In this document: positions 13,001-25,000 of the stretch, piece after piece
Numbering within the stretch: the first letter of the stretch is position 1
How the letters are laid out: each line of letters begins with the position of its first letter
Source: Eublepharis macularius
Taxonomy: Eukaryota > Chordata > Lepidosauria > Squamata > Eublepharidae
Length of the DNA stretch: 64,000 nt
Assembly: GCF_028583425.1 (NCBI RefSeq)
Contig: NC_072806.1
Coordinates: forward strand, 30,364,001-30,428,000
Direction of reading: 5' to 3'
Position numbers and translations under genes: made by a program
The notes under the pieces: generated by a model
Databases searched by the model: none
Seen by the model: the letters and a program-made list of their open reading frames with translations, nothing else
Told to the model about the DNA's origin: nothing

Positions 13001-16000
13001 CTGCCGAGTAGGACAGGGAGCACGCGGCAAGCGGGCCGCCCCCTCAGCGGGGCAGGCGAGTGGTGCGGGCGGCCTCCCAGCCCTCCGTGTCATTCGCCTG
13101 CCCGGCTGAGAGGGCGGCCAGCTTGCCACGTGCTCCCTGTCCTGCGGGGCAGGCGAATGGTGCAGGTGGCCGCTCAGCTGGCACGCTCCTGGTGGCTGGC
13201 AGCTCCACCCAGCGCCCCCTTTTTGGAAGCGCCAGGGGCAGACTACCCCCCCTGCCCCCCCTCGATCTGGCCCTGGCTAGCGGCCTGGAGCAAACATAAC
13301 CAAGCTCTATCCTTGGCAGTGTCTTGGCTTGGCTCTGCCCTCCATGTACCTGGTGTCAGTTTACCAATTGTTTTTTCCCACATTACTGTTGGTTTTCAGG
13401 AGGAAGCAACAGGTGAGCTAATAACCGATGTTTGAACTGCTGAGTAACCTCCCTTGCAGCACAAACTTGTAGCACAATAGGGGTTGCTTAATTCAGCCTG
13501 CTCTAGGTCCACTTCCAAGTCTCCTTTTGATAGTTTTTGTTTTCCTGGGGTGGAGTTTATTAGTTTTCTTCCCACTAATAAATCAATGCAAAGCACAACT
13601 ACCTGGTTGTATGTACATGCTCTGCAGGAACCTTGCCAGATCTCTGTCCATTTCTTCTAGCAATGAGGCTACTTCCTCCAGAATGCTAGCACTGTTGGGA
13701 TCCTGAACAGAAACAACCACAACTGAACAGTAAATCATGTTGGGAGAAAAGGGTTAAAAATAGCTTAAAATCAGAGGTGCAATGGATCTTGAATCAACAG
13801 AGAGTCAGAGCGTCAGTTTGCTTTTAAAATTACTTACTTCTAAAGGAAAAGGTACACAGGATTGCTACAAAATAACGAAGCCTAAGGCTACATCTGGCTG
13901 ACCATGAGTACAGACAAAGAGGTAAGTAGGAATGGAAATTCTTCCCCTGTCTTCTTGACCCTCAAAGAAAATCACCTGACCTACTGACCAATAACAGTTT
14001 ACAAACACCCTTCAGTTTCCGGGCGTCCAGGCTATTGGCTCTGTGCCAGGTCCTCTTCCAGGTCAATCTAAACAACAGCATGGTAGGTAAACACATTAAC
14101 CCCATAATGACTGTATGTCAGACCTTGCAACACACACATATTCCAACAAATCAGAGTTGATGAATGCACTAACTGATCACTATAATAGAGTATTGCCCAT
14201 TGTTCTCCAGCTGGCTTACAAAACTCCATTAATACAACTGCAACACTTTATGAAAACAGTCAAAACACAAATATGATCTCAAGATACCTAAATATCCTTA
14301 GTTCAAGCGGGAGCCCAACAGCTGTTTGTTACATTTATAATGGCTGATCCTTGGGTGGGTTCTGAGCAGCATAAATGGGTTTATCATATTTGATCCCCAC
14401 AATATACCTGTTCAAAGTCTGCTAAACTACAGCCTACGCTGGGAGCCAGGAAGAAAGAAAGGAGGCCAGGATGCTATCTGAAATTCTAAAGGCAGGGCTT
14501 TTTTTCAGCAGGAACGCGGTGGAATGGAGTTCCGGAACCTCTTGGAAATGGTCACATGGCTGGTGGCCCCGCCCCCTGATCTCCAGACAGAGGGGAGTTG
14601 AGATTGTCCTCCACACCGCTGGAGCAGCACAGAGGGCAATCTCAACTCCCCTCTGTCTGGAGATCAGGGGGCGGGGCCATCAGTCATGTGACCATTTTCT
14701 CCGAGGACAACCCACTGAGTTCCACCACCTCTTTTCCCAGGAAAAAAAGCCCTGTCTAAAGGTATATAAAGACAAACTAAATTGGCTTTAGAGTAGTTAC
14801 TTAGAGACCCCTGGAATTTCTGTACAGGGCTGTGGGGATGCACTAGGACCTCTGAGAGATTTCTTCACATCCTTTGGGTGAATCCCTACAGTGAAACTGT
14901 TGTAAAACTAATTCACAGAGTGTAGATTTGTCCATCTGTTTTAATTCATTTTGTTTGATGACCACATGACCTGTCTTTTGAATGTGTAAGCAAAGTATAA
15001 AGGGGCAACTAACAGCATTACCAATGCGTCTGTGCATTAAAGAAAACTACAATAAATTCCAGCCCAAGGACATTCAGCATGTGTGTGCAATTTATCCAGA
15101 AATGTTATTTTTGTAAGTTAATTTCCCCCCTGTCAAGAGGGGAAAGGGGAAGCCACAGGAAATCAATGTGAGAATGCCCATGCAAAAATAATTTGCAATG
15201 TAATCTAGAACATTTTCAAACATTTGATAAATGGCAAACATGGTTGAGCATTCAGTGTTGCTGCTTCAAGCAGGCCTGTACGTTGTTTGTGAGCTTGCGC
15301 CAACTGTGACTACTATGGCCGCCAACTGCATAGCACAAAACTACTCAGAATCCTGCTCATTTTAAACGGCAAACAAACGATGTATGCAATTTTTATTCTG
15401 CATCTAACTTGAGACAAAACAGGCATTGCCAGCAATTTCTGTTCTGTTCAATTATCTTGAGTACAAAAATGGATTTGTCACCATTACAGCTGCAAGATCA
15501 GGATGCCTACATAGAGAATCTTTAGTTCATCTTCGTTCTTCTGTGCCTCCACACATGGGACTGCGCAGGCGCAGGCCAGCCGCCGGAGAATTTTCTAGAG
15601 CTTCCATGGCTCCGAAGGGGCCGTTTGTCGCGCGCCTCAGCGACCGTTTTCCCGCCCAAACGGTCACGTGATCCTCCAGCGACCAACGGCCCCTTCCCTC
15701 AGTTCTCTTCTTGCCGCCGCTTGGAGAGAACGTGAGCTTCGTTGCTCTGTGCTTTTCTGCTTCGTGCTTTATTCTGACTGATTGCTTGGCTTTTGACTTC
15801 GGACTTCGTGACCTCGACTATTCTTCGGATCTCGTTTGGACCTTGTTGTGGACTCGGTAATTTGACTCGGACTGTTTGTTGACCTTCCTTTTGCGTGCCC
15901 CTGAAGATGGCCTCAAAGGCTCTCTTCAAGCATTGCCTCCAATGCCACACTAAAATGGCCAAGACCGATGGCCATGAACTGTGCCTGTTCTGTTTGGGGG

Positions 16001-19000
16001 AGACCCATAATGTAACGGCCTGTAAGATTTGCCAGGGCTTCACCAGCAAGGCCCGACAGGAGCGCAAGGCCCGTCTTAACTCCTCCCTGTGGCAGAAGGT
16101 CATGTCCGGAGGCGCCCCGTTGCCCTCCTCCAAGGCCGGCCCTAGCCCCTCTGCCGAACGGCATTCCGGAGCTGGCTCAGTGGCCTCCGCGAGGTCGGGG
16201 TCGAAATCGCGTCCCCCGAGTGCCTCGGCGTCGAGAGCGGCCTCTCCAGCGCAGGGACCGGTGCGGCCGCCCCGTAGCGCATCTTCCACCAGGTCGGATC
16301 CGAGACCGACATCGGAACCGAGGATCCGTCCACCGAGTCCCCGATCGGAACCGACGACCGGGTCGATTCCGGTAAAATCTAAGAGATCGAGGCCGAGGTC
16401 CCCTTCGAAGGCGAGGAGCGCGTCGGTTCCGAGGTCTTCTTCGGAACCGGCGAAGAAGAAGAAGAAGACCAAACATCACCGGTCGCCGCATCCCGCTCCC
16501 CAGGAAGAGGTCATCGTGCTTCCTCACACGCCTTCCCCTCATCTGGATTCCCCGGAGCCAGAGGACATCTCCGTGCCGGTGCCGGATCCGATGGCCTTCG
16601 AGACGGTGCCCGCAGAATTCTCTTCGGGACCGGAGCCGAGCCCGCGCCGTCGGATCCGAGCATCGCCTGCTCTTCGGTCGCCGAGGCTGGAACCGAGCCC
16701 GTCTCCTCGTCGGAGCCGTCCGTCGCCTGCCCGTCCGTCTCCACCAGCTGCCGGTCGTGAGCGACGTCGGTCTGGGGACAGTGTCCGATCGGTCCGGTCC
16801 ACTGCGTCCCGACATCGACAGGCCTCCTACCTCCCCTCGCCATACCATTGCCAGTGGGAAGGGGCACCTGCAGGTTTCTCCGTGTCGGAACCGAGGCCTT
16901 CGACATCGAGGTCGACGTGGGCTCCCCCTCCGCACCAGGTTCCGGAATCCCAGCTCGGTTCCGATGAGGAGGATGTGGAGAGCTTTGGCGGCTACCAGTC
17001 GGAGTCCTGGTCCGAACCATCGCCGGCTGAAGAGCTTGTACCATCTGCGGACTCGCCATTCGAGGACCTCCGCATCTACGCCGACCAGATGGCGAGGATG
17101 GCCAAGGCTCTCGAGATGGACATCTCCTCGGCGGTTCCCCAGACCAAGGACAAGCTCCTCAAGCGCATTTATGGAGACAACCCGGCATATGTTGGCTTCC
17201 CCATGCTCGAGGGTCTTGAGGAAATCGTGGAGAAGGTGTGGCAGGTGCCCTGCGATCAACCTCCAACATCCAAGAGGATTGAGCAGCTCTACAAGATCAA
17301 GCAGGGTACCTGGCCGGCACTGGTGAAACACCCTCCACCTTCCTCCTTGGTCACAGAGGAGTTCAACCCCAGGCGATCGGGTCACTCCTCGGTACCTGCT
17401 GATAAGGAGGGCAAGAAACTGGATGCCATGGGCAGGCGCCAATACATCGTCTCTTCCCTAGGTCTGAGGATTGCCAACTATCAGACCATCATGGCAGGGT
17501 ACCAGCTGTACCTCTGGGAGAAGTTGGCATCCTATACGCGAGACCTCCCTCCTGAGCAGAAGGCTGTGGTGTCCCTTCTGCAGACAGAGGCTGTGAGGCT
17601 GTCTAAGCAGCAGATGAACGCTGGAAGCCACGCTGCTGACACTGCTGCTAGAGGAATGGCTTCGGCGGTGGTCCTCAGGCGCCACTCCTGGTTGCGGTCT
17701 ACGGCCCTGCCCCAAGAGGTGCGTTCCAGAGTGGAGAGCATGCCATTTGAGGGGGACTCGCTCTTTTCCAAAGCGACCGACGAGACCCTGAAGAAAAAGA
17801 AAGAGGACCGGCAGACGGCGCGGTCTTTGGGCCTGGCTCCAGCGGATAAGCCCTCCTCCAGGTCACGGTACGCTCCCCGATCTGGTCCTTACCATTACCA
17901 GGGCAGATACCATCAACAGCGGCCAGGCTACCAGCAGTATCCTGCCTACCAACAGCGGCCTTACCCTCCCGCACAACAGCAGAGGAGGCGTCGGCCCTTC
18001 AAGCCTCGTCCGGCACAACAACCGGCCCAGCAGAAGGATCAGCAGGGCACCGGGAGGCAGTACTGACGGGTCACGCCAGCCGTATCCCCGAACTTTTCGG
18101 ACAGACTTAGTCCACTCCTCTCTGAGTGGGAGTCAATAACATCTGACTCATGGGTCTTAACTATTGTTGAACTGGGATACGGGCTGGAGTTCGTTGAGCT
18201 GCCTAGATGCAGTTCACCCCTGACAGCTGTCAATAACACTATGGCCGAGCTGGATGCGGAGATCGTGTCGCTCTTGGCCAAAGGTGCTGTGGAAGAATTG
18301 CCCTATGAGGACTCTGTAAAGGGATTCTTCTCTAGGTTCTTCCTGGTCCCTAAGAAGGATGGGGGCTTACGTCCCATCTTGGATCTGAGGGGCCTTAATG
18401 CCTTCCTCAAGGTGACCAAATTCAAAATGGTAACGTTGGCGGCTGTGATCGCCTTGCTGAAACAGGGGGATTGGTTTGCGGTTCTTGACTTAAAAGACGC
18501 ATACTTTCACGTGGGCATACGGAAGGAGCACAGGAAGTACCTGAGCTTTGTTTACCGGCAAAGGGTTTTCCGGTATAAGGTGCTCCCCTTTGGCCTGTCC
18601 ACTGCCCCACGAGTGTTCACTAAATGTGTAGCCCCTGTGGTTTCCTTCCTACGGGAAGAAGGCTGTACCATCTTTCCGTACCTCGATGACTGGCTCATCG
18701 TGGCTGAATCAGAGTCTAGGCTGGTGCAGGACATTGGCTTGGTACTTAGCACTTGCCAACGCCTGGGGCTCCTGGTGAACTTGGAGAAATCCAAACTGGT
18801 GCCCAACTGCAAGGTGTCCTACATTGGTGCACTGTTAGACTCTGTGGAGGGTAGGGCCCTGCTCCCCTTGGAGAGGGCTCGGTCCCTAAAGGGTCTAGTG
18901 GCCGTGTTTAAAAGGAACCGGTTCCAGTCTGTGCGCACTATCCAGTGCTTACTAGGGCATATGGCAGCGGCCACCTCTGTGGTGCCTTTCGCTAGGCTGC

Positions 19001-22000
19001 GTATGCGCCCTCTACAGAACTGGTTTGTGCGGAGGTATGATGCTCTACTGCACCCTCCGTCCCTCAAATTCTCTATCCCGAGGGTCATCCTCTCCTCCTT
19101 GGACTGGTGGCTGTCTGACGACAACTTGTTTAGAGGGACCCCTTTCGGGTATCAACACCATGACATCACGGTTACCACTGATGCCTCTCTGTTGGGATGG
19201 GGGGCTTACTGTGGTGATGTGTCGGTGCAAGATGTCTGGTCTGACAGGGAAAAGACCCTCCATATCAATGTGCTTGAACTAAGGGCCATTCGTTTCGCAC
19301 TTGTGTCTCTTACAGCACTGCTGAGAAATCGTCGGGTCTTGGTGCAGACGGACAACACGACTGCCATGTACTACGTGAATCAGCAGGGGGGCACAGTGTC
19401 CATGGCCCTGTGCCGGGAAGCCACACTCACTTGGCAGTGGGCTATCAAGAACGGCGTGTCGCTCCGTGCTATACACGTGGCTGGGTCGGACAATGCCCGG
19501 GCAGATGCCCTCAGCAGGGTCCCTTTACTGGAACACGAGTGGGAACTGAACGTAGAGTGCGTTGGGCCGATCTTCCAGATGTGGGGTCATCCAGTGATAG
19601 ATGTGTTCGCCACTGCGGCGACCACCAAGGCCCACACGTTCTGTTCCAGGGCAGGGAGCGACCCCCTCTCTATTGGGGATGCCTTCCAGTTTACGTGGAC
19701 GCAGGGCTTGCACTACATGTTTCCTCCGTTCCCCTTGATTCCCAGGGTCCTGTGCAAGATAGAGGAGGACGGGACGGACTGCATCCTAGTGGCCCCCTTC
19801 TGGCCACGGCAGGTTTGGTTCCCGAAGCTCCTGCGGATGTCCCAACGGACGTATGTGAGTCTGCCCCCTCGGCAAGACCTTCTCCTGAACGGGAGCCTAG
19901 TCCACCACGATCCCAGGAAGCTGCATCTAACGGCTTGGCGGATCGTTCCTCCCTGATAGGCTTTACTGACGAGGTGCAGAGGGTCCTCCTGAATGCTCGT
20001 CGGCCATCCACTAGGCGCGCTTATGCGGCCAAGTGGCGCAGGTTTGAGCTCTGGGCACTTGCCAGAGGGGTGGTGCCTGACAACAGTCCCTTGGGGGTTG
20101 TGTTCGAGTATTTGTGCCACTTGCGTGGCCTGGGCTTGAAGGCTTCCTCCCTCAAGGTCCACCTGGCAGCGATATCAGCTGCTCACACCCGAGTTGAGGG
20201 TGCTACAGTGTTTTCTCACCCACAATCCCGCCAATTCCTTAAGGGCATGTACAATCTTTACCTACCTGTGTCAGCGCCAGTGCCTCAGTGGTCGCTGTCC
20301 TTGGTGCTCTCACGTCTCATGTTGCCTCCATTTGAACCGATGGCTACATGCCCCTTGGATATGCTATCCTACAAGGTAGCATTCTTGGTGGCCGTCACAT
20401 CGGCCAGAAGGGTCAGTGAACTGTCTGCACTGCGGTCTGACCCTCCCTTTCTTGTGTTTCATCCCAACAAGGTGGTCCTGCGTCCCTGCCTTGAGTTCCT
20501 GCCCAAGGTGGTGTCCGCCTTCCACCTCTCGCAGGATATCTCACTGCCTGCTTTCTTTCCTCAACCCTCCTCTAAGGGGGAAAAGGCCCTCCATACCCTA
20601 GACTTGAAGAGGGCCCTAGCCTATTACCTGGATAGGACGAAGGGATTCCGCTCCAGTCCTCACCTGTTTGTATGTTTTGGGGCCAAGGACAGGGGTAACA
20701 GGGCTTCCTCGCAGACCCTGTCTAGGTGGATTGTGTCGGCCATTAGCAAGGCCTATTCCCTGGCAGGGGTGGCTTGCCCGCTTCATGTCAGAGCCCACTC
20801 CACGCGGTCCCAAGCATCCTCTTCGGCACTCCTCAGGGGGGTGCCCCTGGTTAACATTTGTAAAGCAGCCACATGGTCCTCTGCAGACACCTTTGTCAGG
20901 CATTACGCCGTTGATGTCAATGCGGAGCAGGATGTATCTGTGGCCAAGGCTGTCTTACACTCCCTTTTTTCCTGAGGGAGTTTTGGAATGGCTTTCTTGG
21001 CGTACCTGTTGGGTACCCTTGAGTGAAAGTGTGTATATATGTACCTGGGGGTGTGTATATATGTAAATATTGAATATTTATGTGTCCTTACACAGTATTT
21101 TTACATAGATGTATATATGCATATCTATTTATTGTTGATCTTGTTTGCTTAATAAAATTGTGTTGGACTTCACCCCCGCCTTCCTTATTGTGTGAAGCTT
21201 GGTACACTCCCATGTGTGGAGGCACAGAAGAACGAAGATGAAAACAGGGTTAACATACCTGTAACTTATGTTCATCGAGTTCTTCTGTGCTGACACACAA
21301 CCCTCCCTCCTACCCCGCTGTGAACTCCAATGCACAATAATGTGATGGCTGTAACGGAAATTGGTGTTTTTAAGGTGTTACGGCTGAAGTGTGTTGGTCA
21401 AGCGGCGGCAAGGGAGAACTGAGGGAAGGGGCCGTTGGTCGCTGGAGGATCACGTGACCGTTTGGGCGGGAAAACGGTCGCTGAGGCGCGCGACAAACGG
21501 CCCCTTCGGAGCCATGGAAGCTCTAGAAAATTCTCCGGCGGCTGGCCTGCGCCTGCGCAGTCCCATGTGTGTCAGCACAGAAGAACTCGATGAACATAAG
21601 TTACAGGTATGTTAACCCTGTTTTAGAATTGCTGGGGTTGAATCTGGGACTTTCTACATATAAAGCTATGCTCCGTCCCTTTAACAGCATAATTGGTTAT
21701 GAAGTTCTGAGAGGTTGGCGGGGGGGAGGCATGCTGGATAAGAACGAGACTGCAATACAAACTACTGTGCACGTAGGGTTGCCAGCCTCCAGGTAGTGGG
21801 TGGAGATCTCCCGGAATTACAACTGGTCTCCAGGCCACAGAGATCAGTTCACCTGGAGAAAATGGCTACTTTGGCGGGTGGGCTCTATAGAATTATGCCA
21901 TAATTCCTTTCCCTCCCCAAACACCACTTTCTCCAGGTTTTTCACGGTTTCACCCCCCAGATCTCCAGGAATTTCCCAACTTGGAGCTGGCAACCCTATG

Positions 22001-25000
22001 TGCACATAGCACTTCCCAAGTAAAGACTGAATGGAATAAATGTTGTATTAATTATTACAATTATCAAAATATATCCATCAATATCAAAATTGCATTCTAA
22101 GCATTACAAACAATATCCATAGTATGGTAAATAATGTCAGTTTCCATAAGACAACGTGCGGTTGACGCTGGCTGGGCATCCCCGCCGGCCGACTTGAAGA
22201 GAACGTGCCCTCCTACTGGAAGCATTTACCACCCAGCCTTGTTAAATACTTTTGGAGATGGTTGGGTGATGGTTTTTGGAGAAGTCTGCTGCTGTATGTT
22301 TTTAAAATATTTATATGGTTTTAAAGGTATTTGTATTTTTAATTATTATAGCGGTTGTAATCCGACCTGAGCCTGCTGATGTGGGGAGGGCAGAATATAC
22401 AAAGTTTATTGAACTTGATCATACTATGGGCATTGTTTGTAATGCTTGGAATGAGATGCTTGGAATGTAGTTTCCATATTGATGGATGTATTTAGATCAT
22501 TGTAATAATTAATACACTACTCATTTATATTTTGTATACAACATTTATTCCATTTAGTCTTTACATGGGAAGTGCTATATTCACAGTGGTTTGTATTGTT
22601 GTCTTGCCTTATGCCCTGTGATTCCTTTGGATAAGAACAAGAAACAGAAGATAGAATCCATTTGATTTATTACATAAGCACTGCCCAGTACGTAAGCAGA
22701 GTCTTCTTTTTTTGGTAAACACCTGCATGGCCTTTCTCTTGTTACAGACCCCTTCCGGCTCATGCAGAAGTCAGTGTGGTGGAGGAGATGCCCTCAAGTC
22801 ATAGCTGACTTATGGCCACCCCCTGGTGGGGTTTTCATGGCAAGAGTCTAACAGAGGTGGTTTGCCATTGCCTGCCTCTGCAACCCTGGGCTTAGTTGGA
22901 GGTCTCCCATCCAATTACTAACCAAGGCTGACCCTGCTTATCTTCTGATGAGATCAGGCTCACCTGGGCTATCCAGGTCAGGGCACAGAAGTCAGTATTA
23001 TGGAATCAAAGACACTCCTAGCCCCTGACCACTACCTGGAGAAGCACCCCTGGAAATATGGAAACTAGTATACTAAATGGATATGCCATAGCAGTTGCAC
23101 AGCTACAGTGCCTTGTTTGGGTTATCCTTGGAAAGAGAAGCAACTGCCTTAAAAGGGGAGAGCTTTCCCTTACCTGGGAGGTGCAGCACTTTGGAAGCCA
23201 TGGTTGGAGCTTCATGAAAGTCAGAAATTCTTCAACCAGAAGGGCTGAAACAGAGACCGTAGACTCCAAGACACTGGGGGAAGCCGTGTCCAAGATGGTT
23301 TGCAACAGAGGTACTGGTAGGAAATAATCTTCCTCACGCAAAGGGGTGGATGTGCCGTGGAGTTTGTGGTAATATGAGAGTACATTCCTCAGGTGTCTGG
23401 CTGCAACTGACAGGAGAAAGAATTGCTTATTATCCAGAGCCCCCTTGTATGATAAGAGGTTTTGTTTCTCATGGCTTGGACACATTTTTTTGTGTTTCTA
23501 TCATCTTTTGACAAAGTATAGATTCTACCCCACCCACCCAGTTTAACAACCACCACCACCACCACCACAACCCACAACCCACAACCACATTCAGTTTATA
23601 TACCGCCCTTTAGGACAACTTAATGCCCACTCAGAGCGGATTACAAAGTATGTCATAATTATCCCCACAACAAAATACCCTGTGAGGTGGGTGGGGCTGA
23701 GAGAGCTCTGAGAGAGCTGTGACTAGCCCAAGGTCACCCAGCTGGCTTCAAGGGGAGAAGTGGGGAATCAAACCTGGCTCTCCAGATTAGAGTCCCGCGC
23801 TCTTAACCACTACACCAAACTGGCTCTCTGTTATAAATGATCATGTGATGACTGTGCATGCGCACGCGCATGCGCACGCGCACGCGCACGCGCACGCGCA
23901 CACACTACAGCCAACAGCCAACAAGGCCTGTTTCATGACACCTTTTACACTCATGGAAAAACTATTACGTGACTCCAAACTTCATTAGGATTCCCATGTG
24001 ATCCTGGCTATCTTTGCTAACCTTTGCTATCTTTCAGGGCCTTGAAAGTTGGCTCAGAATCCAGAAGGGCCTGGCACCTCAAAGAGATCTCTCGGTCCTT
24101 CCAGGATGTGGCTCGATGTGCTGCCATTTGGGAAAGATACTCTAACTTTGCTGCAAAGATAGGCAGAACAAAGCAATTTAGAAACGCTTAAAAAAAACCC
24201 CAACCCAGCCTCATTGAAGGTACACAGTTAGGTAGATGGTGATGTTGAACCCAGAAACTCATAAAGTGACTGTGATACCCTTCCCGTCAGACAGGTACAG
24301 CCTCCACATCAGACCACGCAATCGGGCAGGTAAAGTCTGGTTAAAAAGTGAGTGGAGCCTCCCCCTCAGATCCGGCCGCTTCTCTAGCAAGGTCATCTGA
24401 AAAGAAATGGGTAGAAAATTAACAGTGGCTGAATGGATGGACACATTTGTCTACAAGGACACCTCTGACTGGATCCATTCAGGAGACGGCACACTTTCAA
24501 GCTGCACAGAATTTTTCAAGCTGCAGAATTGCATTCTCTAGCAAAGAGCTCAGTGAAACTCAGAAGTATACCACTTCCTGTAGCAACCTAATACACAGGA
24601 GGGGCCAACATTCTGAGCACAGTATGAGCTTTGAAGGGTCCAACTTCCATGCCCGGCACCTCCAATTTAAAGGCTCACCGGTAGCAAGGCTGGAAAGGGC
24701 CTCCTTGTGAAACTTTTGGAGGTCAGCGGCCAATCAGGGAAGAGCTGGGTTAGAAGCTTGACTTAGGGCCAAGCTAGAAGTGATGAATTACACTTGAATG
24801 GCAAGTGAACAGACTCACACGTATTCCTTCCTGTTCATTTGCGCTCCACTTGCACTCCACTTCATCACGAACTACACTTGAATGGCAAGTGAACAGACTC
24901 ACACGTATTCCTTCCTGTTCATTTGCGCTCCACTTGCACTCCACTTCATCACGAACTACACTTGAATGGCAAGTGAACAGACTCACACGTATTCCTCCTT

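Larger units (their letters stand above)
15524..21623 (+). mobile_element. DIRS-type tyrosine-recombinase retrotransposon, apparently complete
   Basis: A 6.1-kb unit with inverted terminal repeats, an internal complementary region (ICR) and three long open frames: gag-like, reverse transcriptase/RNase H, and tyrosine recombinase. DIRS elements copy via RNA and integrate a circular DNA with the recombinase instead of an integrase, so they normally leave no target-site duplication; none is obvious here. All catalytic motifs I can check are present and no stop breaks the frames. The termini are placed by the ICR to within a few bases. It lies in the 23.2-13.7 kb intron of the minus-strand gene, in the opposite orientation. 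Confidence 0.92.

Noticed and set aside
12599..13435. GC-rich overlapping frames of 118-186 codons
   Set aside because: Internal repetition of a diverged hAT family B copy, no domain pattern.
15699..16472. 257-codon minus-strand frame crossing the ORF1 start
   Set aside because: Also a shadow; low complexity and no independent signal.
16177..17442. 421-codon open frame on the minus strand
   Set aside because: Antisense shadow of the gag-like ORF1, caused by its Ser/Arg/Pro-rich codons; the sense frame has recognisable Cys/His motifs.
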